From NCBI GenBank assembly GCA_031277805.1, contig JAITLR010000013.1:248001-312000 (forward strand): a stretch of DNA of 64,000 nt, in the 5' to 3' direction. This stretch comes from Comamonas sp. Lineage in GTDB: Bacteria > Pseudomonadota > Gammaproteobacteria > Burkholderiales > Burkholderiaceae_C. The notes under the pieces were generated by a model. It was not told the origin of the DNA. It was given only the letters and a program-made list of their open reading frames with translations, and ran no database searches. Positions 9,307 to 18,856 of the stretch are shown here, piece after piece. The position numbers were made by a program, and so were the translations under genes. The stretch's first letter is position 1; each line of letters begins with the position of its first letter.

Positions 9307-11205
9307 TTGAGTTCCGATATTGCAAATATTGCGCCCGCTGGTGCCCAGCCGCCCATTGACCCGGCGGTGCTGGCGCAACTGGCCAGCAGCCTGTTTCGCG
9401 GCCTGCCAGGCGATGCACCTGCCCTGCCAGTGCAGGGCGCACAGCCGCCTGCGACATGGGCACCCGGCGGCTCGCCGCTGGCAGCGTCCTCGGGCTTTTC
9501 ACCCAATGTGCCAGGCACATCGCCGTTGCAGGGACAGGTGCCAGGCAGCAATCTGCTGCCGTCCAGCCCCTCCACGTCGCTATCGCTGGTCAACCGTGCC
9601 CCGGCAGCGCTGCCGCAGGCGCAGGCTGGCAATGGCGTGCCTGACAAAGCATTTGCCGCGCTGCCCGCCTACGAGCCGCGCCTGGCCGGGTTCACGGACA
9701 GTGCGCATCTGCAGCAGGCCCCAACGGCAGTTGCGTCAGGCAATCTGGAAACCTTGAGCCAGCAGGCGCTGCATGCCTTGTCTGCAGGAGCTCTGCGTCC
9801 CAGCTTTGTGGATGTACCCGATCTGGGATTAGGGGCCGTCTCGTCTCAGTCATTGTTGCTCGCCAGCACGGCGCCACAGTTCTATTTTGTGGATGCGGTT
9901 ACCTTGCCCAGCGGCTTTATCACCCCGGCCAAGCCCCATCCGCGCGGGCAAATCGCCAGCACGCCGCAGGCCCAGGCTGGCTTCGACGTCAACGCCGTGC
10001 GCCGTGACTTTCCGATCCTGGCCGAGCGTATCAACGGCAAGCCACTGGTCTGGCTGGACAATGCCGCCACCACGCACAAGCCACGCCAGGTGATAGAGCG
10101 CATCGCGCATTTCTACGAGCATGAAAACTCCAACATCCATCGCGCGGCACACACACTGGCTGCCCGCGCCACGGATGCCTACGAGCATGCACGTGAAGTG
10201 GTGCGCCGCTTTATCCATGCGCCTGATGCGCGCGAGGTGATTTTTGTGCGCGGCACCACCGAGGCCATCAACCTCGTGGCCCAGAGTTGGGGTGGGAAAA
10301 ACGTGGCTGAAGGCGACGAGATCATCGTCAGCCACCTGGAGCACCACGCAAACATCGTGCCCTGGCAGCAGCTGGCGCAGGCCAAGGGCGCCAGGCTGCG
10401 TGTGATTCCGGTTGATGACCAGGGCCAGATTCGCCTCGACGAATATGAAAAGCTGCTGAACGACCGCACAAAACTGGTCGCCATCGGTCATGTCTCCAAC
10501 GTGCTGGGCACCGTGGTGCCGGTCAAGGAAGTGGTGGCACGCGCCAGGGCGCGTGGCATCACCACGCTGATCGACGGTGCGCAGTCCATCGCACACACGC
10601 CGGTCAATGTGCAGGATCTGGGAGCTGACTTCTTTGTCTTCTCGGGCCACAAGATCTTTGCCCCCACCGGCATCGGTGTGCTCTGGGGCCGCCGCGAAGT
10701 GCTGGAAGCCATGCCGCCCTGGCAAGGCGGTGGCAACATGATTGCCGATGTGACTTTCGAGAAAACGGTATTCCAGCCCCTGCCCAATACCTTTGAGGCG
10801 GGCACCGGCAATATCGCCGATGCCGTGGGCCTGGGCGCTGCGCTGGAATATGTGGAGCGTATCGGCATCGAAGCCATCAGCCGCTACGAGCATGCCTTGG
10901 TGGATTACGGCATGCAGCAGCTGGCGCTCATCCCTGGCCTGCGCCTGATTGGCACCGTGCCAGGCAAGGCCAGTGCGCTGTCCTTTGTGTTGGACGGCTA
11001 CACCACCGACGAGGTGGGCAAGGCACTGAACGCCGAAGGCATCGCCGTGCGCACCGGCCACCATTGCGCGCAACCGATTCTGCGGCGCTTTGGGGTGGAG
11101 ACGGCGGTGCGTCCCTCGGTTGCCTTCTACAACACCTTCGAGGAGATTGATCTGATGGTCAATGAGGTGCGCAAGCTGGCATCACGGCGCTCTGCAATGC
11201 ACTGA
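9307..11205 (+). CDS. Encapsulated SufS-like cysteine desulfurase with long disordered N-terminal domain
   Basis: A PLP enzyme that converts cysteine to alanine plus enzyme-bound persulfide. Residues 225-632 form a SufS-like domain. The PLP lysine is K449 in SGHK, and the persulfide cysteine is C587 in RTGHHCAQP; the spacing of 138 equals that of E. coli SufS. Residues 1-224 are rich in Pro, Ala, Ser and Gln, look disordered, and hold short conserved-looking islands (DPAVLAQLASSLFRGLPG near 18-35, AYEPRLAGF near 116). In characterised family 2A systems such an extension loads the enzyme into the shell. The start is TTG at 9307, 6 bases after AGGAGGG; ATG/GTG alternatives upstream lack this. 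Confidence 0.92.
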   Translation: MSSDIANIAPAGAQPPIDPAVLAQLASSLFRGLPGDAPALPVQGAQPPATWAPGGSPLAASSGFSPNVPGTSPLQGQVPGSNLLPSSPSTSLSLVNRAPAALPQAQAGNGVPDKAFAALPAYEPRLAGFTDSAHLQQAPTAVASGNLETLSQQALHALSAGALRPSFVDVPDLGLGAVSSQSLLLASTAPQFYFVDAVTLPSGFITPAKPHPRGQIASTPQAQAGFDVNAVRRDFPILAERINGKPLVWLDNAATTHKPRQVIERIAHFYEHENSNIHRAAHTLAARATDAYEHAREVVRRFIHAPDAREVIFVRGTTEAINLVAQSWGGKNVAEGDEIIVSHLEHHANIVPWQQLAQAKGARLRVIPVDDQGQIRLDEYEKLLNDRTKLVAIGHVSNVLGTVVPVKEVVARARARGITTLIDGAQSIAHTPVNVQDLGADFFVFSGHKIFAPTGIGVLWGRREVLEAMPPWQGGGNMIADVTFEKTVFQPLPNTFEAGTGNIADAVGLGAALEYVERIGIEAISRYEHALVDYGMQQLALIPGLRLIGTVPGKASALSFVLDGYTTDEVGKALNAEGIAVRTGHHCAQPILRRFGVETAVRPSVAFYNTFEEIDLMVNEVRKLASRRSAMH

Positions 11206-11223
11206 AGCAGGTATCAAGAAGAG

Positions 11224-11264
11224 AGCGGCCAGCGTATGGATTACATACGCTGGCCGCTGTTTTA
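11224..11264 (+). terminator. Rho-independent terminator after the encapsulin/desulfurase genes
   Basis: A perfect 15-bp stem (AGCGGCCAGCGTATG / CATACGCTGGCCGCT) with a 5-base loop, followed by GTTTTATTT. It marks the end of the sulfur run. Confidence 0.92.
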
Positions 11265-11687
11265 TTTCAAATCAGAACGTGAGATAAAGATCTTCGCGAT
11301 GGTCTCTGATCGGCCACAGACTGTCCTTTGCCTTATCGGCCCTGCGGCCATATCCCATCGCGAATCAGCCACGACATCAATGGCTCGAACAGTTGCTGCG
11401 ATAAGCCTTTCTTGAGTCACGCAGCCCTTGTCATGAGCTTGGGCTAGAGGTAGTCACATGCCTTCGTCTTGATCCATTCATGCCAACTGAATTGCATCAG
11501 TCCACATCAGTAAATTGAAATATCCAATCACAGGTAGTCAAAAGTTGCACCAGACTATTTAAAGCTTTTCGTTGTTGCTTTCTGGTTCAAGGTTGAACGC
11601 GCCTGTCCGCTAGGCGTTGCTTGTTATCAAGTATTTGATAGCACGGGGCCTCAATAACATAAGTGCACGGAGAGAGCCAAAAGAGTG
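11265..11687. other. Intergenic region without a recognisable gene
   Basis: About 420 bases between the desulfurase terminator and the diguanylate cyclase gene. No convincing ORF, RNA or repeat was seen. The AT-rich part near 11500-11570 is the likeliest place for the cyclase promoter. Confidence 0.5.
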
Positions 11688-13232
11688 ATGCGCAACGTTA
11701 CCGATTCATGTCGTTGGTTTTCTTTTAAGCAGGATCTCCAGGGTCCCTTCATCACGACTGCTGGAGTCGTGATTGCGGTGTTGATGGCGAGCATTTGCGC
11801 GGCGGTCCTGTACCAAAGTCGCATCGATGCAATGGATCGTGCAACGGATGCATCTCGCAATGTGGCCCTCCTGGCCGAACGCGACATTGAGCGAACTTTT
11901 GAGCTCTATGCACTGTCGCTTCAAGCCGCCGTTGATGGAATGAGTGACCCCGAAGTGCTCGCCGCCACCCCTCAATTACGTAATTTGGCGCTGTTCGACA
12001 GAGCCGCAACAGCGACTCATCTCGGATCGATGCTGGTGCTGAATGCAGAGGGTAATGTCCTCATCGACGCTGCAAGCAACGTACCGAGAAAGGCTAATTT
12101 CGCAGACCGTGAGTATTTTCAGGTACATCGAGACCAGTCGGACGTCGGTTTGTATGTGGGCCGACCTTACGCCTCGCGGTTGCGTGGTGGCTCTTTGAGC
12201 ATTCCGCTAAGCCGTCGGATTTCTCGGCCTGACGGTTCTTTCGCAGGAATTGTGCTGATCGCTGTGCAACTGGAGTATTTTCACAACCTGTTCTCTGCAC
12301 TATCTCTTGGGCCGCATGGGTCAATCGCGCTGATACGGCGTGACGGAACGATGATCATGCGCCAGCCCTACGACGAGAAAGTCATTGGCAGTGACATACA
12401 CAACGCCAGCACCTTCAAGCAGTTTCTATTGGCAGCTGAAGGTAGCTTTTCAGGTACTTCGACCATCGATGGGATACAGCGGCGCTACTACTTCAAGAGT
12501 CTCTCCAACTTGCCACTCATCATCATGGTGGCAGAGGCCCACTCCGATATCTACGCTGCCTGGCGGCATCGTGCCTTCACCATCGCCGTAGTCTTGGGCA
12601 TGCTTGTCGTCGCCTTCATTGGCTTGTCCATCGCTTTGGGAACACAGATGAAGCGAAGAAGACTGGCTGAATCAGAGCTTGCAATGCTGGCCAGGACCGA
12701 TGGACTGACGGGTTTGAACAACCGCCGTACGCTGGATGAAATCCTCGACCAGGAATGGCGTCGTGCCAGGCGCAACGGCAGCATGCTCTCGTTGCTGTTC
12801 ATGGACATTGATAGATTCAAGAACTACAACGATGCCTATGGTCACCAAGCTGGCGATGAGGCTTTGGTGGCTGTCGCAAAGTGTATTGGCCACAATATTC
12901 GCCGTCCTGGAGACAGTGCAGCTCGCTATGGCGGTGAGGAGTTCGTGGTCGTCTTGCCAGATACCACTCAGGATGGAGCCGTCAACATCGCGGAGAGCAT
13001 TCGCATGCAAGTCTCCGCTCTCTCGATTAAGAACCGAGAGAGCGAGTATGGTCATATTACGACTAGCGTAGGCGTGGTGACATGGACGCCTGAATGGGAA
13101 ACCGATGTAGCAGCACTCATCCACGCGGCCGATCAAGCGCTATACAACGCCAAGACGGCAGGTCGTAATAGAGTTGCGCTGTCCACAGCCCATTTCTCCA
13201 GCTATGCACTGGACAAGCAGGCCAGTACATAG
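11688..13232 (+). CDS. Membrane-bound diguanylate cyclase with periplasmic Cache-type sensor
   Basis: Makes cyclic di-GMP from two GTP. The 514-residue product has a membrane segment at about residues 22-42 and a roughly 240-residue periplasmic region of dCache type (motifs FADREYFQ and VGRPYASRLRGG). A second membrane segment is near 300-325, followed by a GGDEF domain. The catalytic motif is GGEEF at 415-419. An inhibitory I-site, RPGD, lies at 406-409, five residues before it, so product inhibition is likely. ATG 11688 is used rather than GTG 11685. The ligand is unknown. Confidence 0.9.
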   Translation: MRNVTDSCRWFSFKQDLQGPFITTAGVVIAVLMASICAAVLYQSRIDAMDRATDASRNVALLAERDIERTFELYALSLQAAVDGMSDPEVLAATPQLRNLALFDRAATATHLGSMLVLNAEGNVLIDAASNVPRKANFADREYFQVHRDQSDVGLYVGRPYASRLRGGSLSIPLSRRISRPDGSFAGIVLIAVQLEYFHNLFSALSLGPHGSIALIRRDGTMIMRQPYDEKVIGSDIHNASTFKQFLLAAEGSFSGTSTIDGIQRRYYFKSLSNLPLIIMVAEAHSDIYAAWRHRAFTIAVVLGMLVVAFIGLSIALGTQMKRRRLAESELAMLARTDGLTGLNNRRTLDEILDQEWRRARRNGSMLSLLFMDIDRFKNYNDAYGHQAGDEALVAVAKCIGHNIRRPGDSAARYGGEEFVVVLPDTTQDGAVNIAESIRMQVSALSIKNRESEYGHITTSVGVVTWTPEWETDVAALIHAADQALYNAKTAGRNRVALSTAHFSSYALDKQAST

Positions 13233-13322
13233 CAAAAAAGCGGGTTCCTTGCTCAAGACTCATGCCTGATTGCATATTCAGGTTGAGATGCCCATCTGTG
13301 CCGGTTATCAGTGATCAATTCA

Positions 13323-13799
13323 ATGGTTGTGACCGGCCTAGTTCGGCCAGAAGAGGTCACTCAACTATTTGATCTGTATGTTGCCGTAGACGGTACTCTG
13401 AGCGACAGCATCGTATCTAAATATGGTTGGGACTTTATGGTTGCTTGGGGGACATTGATTTTTGGGCTACTGGCATTTACAGCGCTGGCTTTGGCCTTGT
13501 TTCGCGGTTTACTTGCCACGGTAGTATCCCAACGCGTTAGCGTATTCGGGGTCATCGCAATCTATTGGCTTGCCACTGCTGTATCGGTGTTCTCAATTTG
13601 GTTAGCGGTGATCCAGCTCGCCAACTATCTATATTCAACTTTTCCGGTGCTTCGGGTTGCGGCTTGGGATGTTGGCTTGGGATGGGTAGCAGTCATTGGT
13701 GCTTGTCTATCAGTCGCTATCGGCTTTGTTTTCGCCTGTGGGTTCACATGGCGGGTTTGGGCTTATGAAAAAAGTTTAAGCGCCTTCTCCAAACACTAA
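13323..13799 (+). CDS. Hypothetical membrane protein
   Basis: About 158 residues with four probable hydrophobic segments (roughly residues 42-62, 70-95, 100-120 and 122-150). No family was recognised. The start is uncertain: the first codons lie inside a family C palindromic repeat (13331-13358), so translation may begin further in. Small membrane proteins of this kind are repeated across the accessory region (see 28048 and 28476). Confidence 0.6.
   Translation: MVVTGLVRPEEVTQLFDLYVAVDGTLSDSIVSKYGWDFMVAWGTLIFGLLAFTALALALFRGLLATVVSQRVSVFGVIAIYWLATAVSVFSIWLAVIQLANYLYSTFPVLRVAAWDVGLGWVAVIGACLSVAIGFVFACGFTWRVWAYEKSLSAFSKH
13331..13358. repeat. Accessory-region palindromic repeat, family C
   Basis: GACCGGCC...GGCCAGAAGAGGTC, an imperfect palindrome with GACC/GGTC ends and the common core TTCGGCCAGAAG. 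Other copies occur between genes up to 29.6 kb. Confidence 0.6.
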
Positions 13800-13877
13800 C
13801 CCAGCGAGTTTGCTGGCTGACTATCTGCTCAGGGGTGCTCTGAGACAGTTGCTTTCGGACAGAAATGGACGTTCAAC

Positions 13878-14246
13878 ATGATGAAAACGCTTTGTCCCAC
13901 CTGCCACGCGCGGGGTATTTCGGAAATGGCAAAGCGATGGTCAACCCGAGGGTGGCCAGCAAAATGTGAGCAGTGCGGTGCCTTAAGCCACGCCCTTTCT
14001 AGTACATCAAATGGCATCTGGGTGGGAACGCTTCTCTCAGTCGCTGGGCTCTCTGTTGCTGCTGCTCTGCTGAGCATCCCGATGGCTGTCGGGTTCGCGG
14101 CCGTGGCTGTGCTCACGGTGCTCATTAACGTCGCGATGTGGAGGCGTGTGGAAATGATCCCGATACCGTCCGAAAGCGCGGCCGCAGCGAAGAAAGTCAC
14201 TTGGTTTCTGACGGCAATCTACGCTCTGTTTTCGCTGTTTCAGTAA
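13878..14246 (+). CDS. Zinc-ribbon membrane protein, duplicated module copy 1
   Basis: A 122-residue protein of unknown function. The N-terminus has two cysteine pairs, CPTCHARG (residues 6-9) and CEQCG (about 30-33), forming a likely zinc ribbon. Two membrane segments lie near residues 47-90, and a third hydrophobic stretch is at the C-terminus (WFLTAIYALFSLF). A nearly identical gene lies at 27537-27905 with only about eight differing residues. Similarity extends into both flanks, so the whole unit was duplicated. Family C repeats bracket it. Confidence 0.75.
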   Translation: MMKTLCPTCHARGISEMAKRWSTRGWPAKCEQCGALSHALSSTSNGIWVGTLLSVAGLSVAAALLSIPMAVGFAAVAVLTVLINVAMWRRVEMIPIPSESAAAAKKVTWFLTAIYALFSLFQ

Positions 14247-14283
14247 AGGTCAGATCTGGGCCCTGTCCAGACTGAGTTGGTAT

Positions 14284-14313
14284 GTCGCTTTCGGCCATGA
14301 GCGGCTTCTGGCA
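14284..14313. repeat. Accessory-region palindromic repeat, family C
   Basis: GTCGCTTTCGGCCATGAGCGG followed by CTTCTGGCA; the right-hand bracket of duplicated module copy 1. Confidence 0.55.
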
Positions 14314-14366
14314 CCCAATTTGAGAATCATCGTCAGTTCGACGGTCGTATGAAAGGCGGTTAAAAA

Positions 14367-14624
14367 ATGGGTTCGTGGGTTCGGTGTAAGTGTGATCGAC
14401 TCATTCACAAAAATTTATTTTGTGACACGGGTATATCTTTGGTTGCTACGGAAAAATTCCTTGATGAGGACCATACGGAAAAAAGCGCAAATGATCTGAT
14501 TTCTGAACTCATTCGGCAGTCTGACCTCCTTTTGTCCTGCTCCAACTGCGGACGGAAGATCTTGGTGAGGGAGAAAAAAGACGAATTTGAAATACGCTTC
14601 TTCAAACCAGAGCAGGATGAATAA
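14367..14624 (+). CDS. Hypothetical zinc-ribbon protein
   Basis: An 85-residue charged protein with CKC near the start and CSNCGRK at about residues 58-64. Together these may bind one zinc. No family was recognised. Its AT content is distinctly higher than that of the surrounding core genes, which fits horizontal acquisition. The ATG lies in an A-rich stretch without a clear ribosome-binding site. Confidence 0.55.
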   Translation: MGSWVRCKCDRLIHKNLFCDTGISLVATEKFLDEDHTEKSANDLISELIRQSDLLLSCSNCGRKILVREKKDEFEIRFFKPEQDE

Positions 14625-14832
14625 ACACAAATCGGCGGAGAGAATCCGCTTTTGAATGGCAGTTAACGGATGTTCTGACCGGCGGCTTAGGATCGATAGC
14701 TCCCATCCACAAGCCCTGAAAATCATTGGAGCTTCAGAGCTTGTTTTGTTGGGCTGGAGAAGTCAGTTTCAGCAACTGAGTCACCTCGTCGCGTTTTTGT
14801 GTCGCCAGTCGCACTTGCTCTGGGGCACTATC

Positions 14833-15672
14833 TCAGGATGCCCGGAAGAAAGGGCGCTCGCCCAGCACCGTGGCGCGGTGCATCACGCGGCGGTGGGGCA
14901 GGTAGTTGGCACAGGCGTAATGCTGGGTGCAGCGGTTGTCCCAGAAGGCCAGATCGCCCACCTTCCAGCGCCAGCGCACGGTGAACTCTGGCTTGCTCAC
15001 ATGGGCGAACAGTTGGCGCAGCACTGCGTCGCTTTCGGTGGCGCTGAGTTCCACGATGCGTGTGGTAAAGCCTTCGTTGACAAACAGGCCCTGCCTGCCG
15101 GTTTCAGGGTGGGTGCGTATGACCGGGTGCAGCAGCGGCGGGTGCTTGGCCTTGGCGGCTTCCCATTGCACGCGTTCCTCGGGCGTGCGCGCAAAGCGCC
15201 AGGCGGGGAAGGATTTGATGAAATCATGCTCGGCATGAAGGCCTTCGAGCAGACGGCGCCAGGGGGCGGACAGTGCCTCAAATGCCGCCGTATTGCTGGC
15301 CCACAGTGTGTCTCCGCCGCTGGGCGGCAGTAGTCTGGCCGAGAGCAGGGCGGCCTGCGCCGGAGCTTCGGTAAAGGTGATGTCCGTGTGCCAGTTGTCG
15401 TTGTCGGGCGGGTTGTCGTCATCGGTGTCGAGCACGATGATTTCGGGCACTTCGGGGATGTTGCGATAGACGGGGTGTATGTGCAGCAGGCCGAACTGTG
15501 CGGCCAGGGCGCGCTGCTGCTCGGGCGTGACGGGCTGGTTTTCAAAGAACAGTACCTGGTGCGCCAGCAGTGCGGCATGCAGTGCTTCGCGCCGGTCGGC
15601 GCTCAAAGGCTGGGTCAGGTCAACACCGGCAACGGTGGCTCCCAAGGCGGGGCCCAAAGGCTGGATATCCAT
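14833..15672 (-). CDS. tauD: Taurine dioxygenase (Fe(II)/2-oxoglutarate-dependent)
   Basis: Hydroxylates taurine, which then releases sulfite and aminoacetaldehyde. The product has 279 residues, close to the family norm. The HxD pair of the metal triad is in NWHTDITF. The distal His is in the C-terminal HRATV segment, and the 2-oxoglutarate-binding Arg follows it. It is divergent from tauA, with 203 bp between them. The start MDIQPLG is chosen by alignment to the family; the longer upstream frame runs through the promoter. Related enzymes act on other sulfonates or sulfate esters, but adjacent tauABC supports taurine. Confidence 0.88.
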   Translation of the reverse strand: MDIQPLGPALGATVAGVDLTQPLSADRREALHAALLAHQVLFFENQPVTPEQQRALAAQFGLLHIHPVYRNIPEVPEIIVLDTDDDNPPDNDNWHTDITFTEAPAQAALLSARLLPPSGGDTLWASNTAAFEALSAPWRRLLEGLHAEHDFIKSFPAWRFARTPEERVQWEAAKAKHPPLLHPVIRTHPETGRQGLFVNEGFTTRIVELSATESDAVLRQLFAHVSKPEFTVRWRWKVGDLAFWDNRCTQHYACANYLPHRRVMHRATVLGERPFFRAS

Positions 15673-15875
15673 GATGAGCAGAAAGTGCAAGGTGGATAGA
15701 AAAAAGGGCGGGGCATCTCGTTGATGAGTGCCCCGTTGGTCCTTCCAGTGTGGCTTGGTTGCAGTCTGTGGGTTTGCGCGTTTTTTGCATTTGCACATGC
15801 GAATTACGAGCATGCAGGCCGAGGCGGAATTTCTAGACTTGCAGCATTCCAACCAAGCGCCATCGAGTCATCTGC
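15673..15875. promoter_or_regulatory. Divergent tauD / tauABC promoter region
   Basis: 203 bp between two divergent start codons. An AT-rich stretch with GCATTTGCACATGCGAATTA lies in the middle. No binding site could be assigned with confidence; CysB/Cbl-type control is expected from the family's regulation elsewhere. Confidence 0.5.
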
Positions 15876-16898
15876 ATGTCACAAAAAAACCGTCGCTTTC
15901 TCTCTTTGCTGTTGATTGCCTCTGCGCTGGGCGCGGTGGCTTTGCCCGCCCAAGCGCAAAGCCGTGAAGTGGTGATTGGCTACCAGGATATGGTCCTGCC
16001 CTGGCGCTATGCCCAGGAAACCCAGGCCGTGGAAAAAGCCACGGGCTACAAGATCAGCTACCGCAAACTGGCCAGCGGCGCCGAGGTCACGCGAGCCCTG
16101 GCCAGCGGGGCCATCCAGATTGGCGAGGCAGGATCTTCACCATTTGCGGCAGGGCTGTCTCAGGGCGTGCCGATTCAGATTTTCTGGGTGGCAGACAACA
16201 TCCACAACGCCGAGGCTTTGGTCGTCCGCAATGGCAGCAATGCCAGGGCACTGGCCGATCTCAAGGGCAAGAAGATCGGCATCCCCTATGTCTCCACCAG
16301 CCACTTCCACGCACTGGTGGCGCTGCAGGCTGCAGGCGTCAATCCAACGGATGTAAAGATTCTCAATCTGCGTCCGCCAGAAATCCTGGCTGCCTGGGAG
16401 CGCGGCGATATCGATGCGGCGTTTGTCTGGGATCCGGTGCTGGCCAGGATCAAGCAAAGCGGGCAGGTGCTGACAACATCGGGTGAGATCGCGGCCAAGA
16501 CGGGCAAGGCCACATTTGACGCGCTGGCCGTACGCACGGACTTTGCCAAGGCGCATGACGATTTTCTGGCCAAATTCGTCAAGGTGCTGGCGGAGGCCGA
16601 CCATCGCTACACCAGCAAGCCAGCGGCCTGGACGCCTGAATCGGCCGAGGTCAAGGCCGTTGCCAAGTGGTCAGGTGCCGAGGCTGCCAGCGTGCCTGAC
16701 AGCCTCAAGCTCTATGCCTTCATCCCGCCGGCAGAGCAGGCCAGCAGCCAATGGCTGGGCGGGGGCAAGGACTCGGTCGTTGCCAAGTCTCTGGCCGCCA
16801 CGGCGCAGTTCCTGCAGACCCAGGGCTCGGTGCAGCAACTGCTGCCCGATTACTCCGTGGGCGTTAACGACAGCTGGGTGCGCCGTGCTGCGCAGTGA
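15876..16898 (+). CDS. tauA: Taurine ABC transporter substrate-binding protein
   Basis: A 340-residue periplasmic binding protein with a Sec signal peptide (hydrophobic residues about 8-24, cleavage after AQA near residue 27). Diagnostic TauA segments are [36 protein letters not shown] and AAFVWDPVL. Its last 14 bases overlap the start proposed for tauB, showing translational coupling. Confidence 0.9.
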   Translation: MSQKNRRFLSLLLIASALGAVALPAQAQSREVVIGYQDMVLPWRYAQETQAVEKATGYKISYRKLASGAEVTRALASGAIQIGEAGSSPFAAGLSQGVPIQIFWVADNIHNAEALVVRNGSNARALADLKGKKIGIPYVSTSHFHALVALQAAGVNPTDVKILNLRPPEILAAWERGDIDAAFVWDPVLARIKQSGQVLTTSGEIAAKTGKATFDALAVRTDFAKAHDDFLAKFVKVLAEADHRYTSKPAAWTPESAEVKAVAKWSGAEAASVPDSLKLYAFIPPAEQASSQWLGGGKDSVVAKSLAATAQFLQTQGSVQQLLPDYSVGVNDSWVRRAAQ

Positions 16899-17739
16899 GG
16901 ACTCAGCACCGGCTGGCAACGAAGGCCTGAGCGTGCAGGGTCTATCGGTGCGCTATGAGGGCACACCTGCGGGCGATGCGCAGGCCCTGGCTCTGCACCA
17001 GCTGGATCTGACGATCGAGCCTGGAGAGTTTGTGGTTGCCGTCGGCGCATCGGGCTGCGGCAAGACCACGCTGCTCAATTGCATTGCGGGATTTACCGCG
17101 TCATCTGCCGGGAGCATTGAATGGCGCGGTCAGGCCGTGGTGGATGCCGGTGCGGATCGCGGGGTGGTGTTTCAGAAGCATGCGCTGCTGCCCTGGCTCA
17201 ATGTGATCGATAACGTGGCGCTGGGTTTGCGCCTGCGCGGTGTGGGGCGTGAGGAACGCCTGCGGCTTGCACGTGAGCAACTGGCCCATGTGGGGCTGGC
17301 GCAGCGGGCGCTAGCCTATCCCTGGCAGCTGTCTGGCGGCATGCAGCAGCGCGTGGGCATTGCGCGTGCACTGGTGGGTGACGCTGATCTGCTTCTGATG
17401 GACGAGCCCCTGGGTGCACTCGATGTCTTCACGCGCGAAGCATTGCAGGAATTGATCTTGCGGCTATGGGCTGCCGAACGGCCCCGGGCGGCGTTGAACC
17501 GCTCTGTGTTCTTCATTACCCACGATGTGGAGGAGGCGCTGTTTCTGGCCTCGCGCATCATCGTGATGGCTCCCAGGCCCGGTCGCATCACCGAAAGTCT
17601 CGATGTGGATTTTGGCCGCCGCTACCTGTCTGGCCAAAGCGCACGGGCCGTGAAATCCCTGCCCGAATTCATTGCCATGCGCGAGCACCTGATGGCGGCC
17701 ATCGCCCAGGCATCGCACGCCGAAGCTTTGCCAGCTTGA
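16885..17739 (+). CDS. tauB: Taurine ABC transporter ATP-binding protein
   Basis: The ATPase of the taurine importer, 284 residues from a GTG at 16885 that overlaps the end of tauA. Walker A is GASGCGKTT, the signature is [15 protein letters not shown], Walker B is [12 protein letters not shown] and the switch is ITHDVEEA. No ATG is available before the conserved core. A second GTG at 16933 is the alternative start. Confidence 0.88.
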   Translation: MLRSEDSAPAGNEGLSVQGLSVRYEGTPAGDAQALALHQLDLTIEPGEFVVAVGASGCGKTTLLNCIAGFTASSAGSIEWRGQAVVDAGADRGVVFQKHALLPWLNVIDNVALGLRLRGVGREERLRLAREQLAHVGLAQRALAYPWQLSGGMQQRVGIARALVGDADLLLMDEPLGALDVFTREALQELILRLWAAERPRAALNRSVFFITHDVEEALFLASRIIVMAPRPGRITESLDVDFGRRYLSGQSARAVKSLPEFIAMREHLMAAIAQASHAEALPA

Positions 17740-17748
17740 TATCGAAAA

Positions 17749-17795
17749 CATAGCTGCAGGCGTTTGCTCCATAAGCGCCGCAGCGCTATCTGGCA
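17749..17795 (+). repeat. Short intergenic repeat, family B
   Basis: ACATAGCTGCAGGCGTTTGC then CATAAGCGCCGCAGCGCT. The second part is the AAGCGC return arm often seen in longer members of this family. It fills the tauB/tauC gap. Confidence 0.5.
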
Positions 17796-17833
17796 TCTGT
17801 TGCCGCTGACTGGCCCATGCATGGGCTATTGAT

Positions 17834-18721
17834 ATGAGCACAAGCACTTTTTCTTCTGCAGGCCCGGCCTTGGCGGCCAAGCGACCGCTGCAAGCCATAG
17901 AAGTGGTGAAGATCGCCACAGAGATTCCCGCTGTCGCCCCGTTTCGCAATCATCGACCTAGCTCTCGCCACTGGTGGGCGCTGCTCAGCGTGGCGGCCTG
18001 GCTGGCGCTGTGGTGGCTGGCCACCGAGCTGCGCTGGGTGCCGCCTCTGTTCCTGCCTCCACCCGAGGCCGTGATCAAGGCCTTTGACCAGGCCTGGCGT
18101 GGCCATATCCAGGGAGGAGATGCACTGTGGGTGCATGCGCAGTGGAGCAGTGTTCGCGTGCTGGGCGCTTTCACGCTGGCTGTCATGACTGCGGTGCCCG
18201 TAGGCATCGCCATGGGCGTGAACCGCTGGGCGCAGGTCGTACTGGACCCGATCCTGGAGTTCTATCGCCCGCTGCCGCCGCTGGCCTATCTGCCGCTGGT
18301 AGTGATCTGGCTGGGCATTGACGAGGCCTCCAAATGGCTGCTGATCTATCTGGCCTGCTTTGCGCCCATGGCCCTGGCCGCGCGGGCCGGCACACGCAAC
18401 GCCAGTGCCGAGCAGATCAACGCCTTGCGCTCGCTGGGCGCCACGCGCTGGCAGCTGCTGTGCCATGCCGTGGTGCCTGCAGCCTTGCCAGACATCCTGG
18501 TGGGCCTGCGCATCGCCATGGGCTTTGCCTGGACGACACTGGTCGCGGCCGAGATGGTGGCCGCGACGCAGGGCCTGGGGCAGATGGTGCTCAACGCCTC
18601 GAATTTTCTGCGTACCGACATAGTGGTGATGGGGATCTTTGTCATCGGGGCGATTGCGCTGCTGCTGGATGGCTTGCTGCGCAGGCTGGAACACTGGCTT
18701 CTACCCTGGCATGGCCGATAA
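17834..18721 (+). CDS. tauC: Taurine ABC transporter permease
   Basis: A 295-residue inner-membrane permease. The first membrane segment is near residues 52-70. The EAA-like loop (NALRSLGATRWQLLCHAVVP) precedes the last segments. The conserved pair LPLVVIWLGIDEASKW and AAEMVAATQGLG are TauC/SsuC hallmarks. It lies 94 bp after tauB. Confidence 0.9.
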   Translation: MSTSTFSSAGPALAAKRPLQAIEVVKIATEIPAVAPFRNHRPSSRHWWALLSVAAWLALWWLATELRWVPPLFLPPPEAVIKAFDQAWRGHIQGGDALWVHAQWSSVRVLGAFTLAVMTAVPVGIAMGVNRWAQVVLDPILEFYRPLPPLAYLPLVVIWLGIDEASKWLLIYLACFAPMALAARAGTRNASAEQINALRSLGATRWQLLCHAVVPAALPDILVGLRIAMGFAWTTLVAAEMVAATQGLGQMVLNASNFLRTDIVVMGIFVIGAIALLLDGLLRRLEHWLLPWHGR

Positions 18722-18856
18722 GATGCGTTAGATGTTTAAGGAATAAAAATTTAATTTCTTATTTGTTGGGGTTTTTAGAAGCTGCATCCAGAATGGATTT
18801 CACCGGTGCAGCAGCTGCCGCACTTTTTCAGGAACAGACTTTTCAGGAGAGTATTT

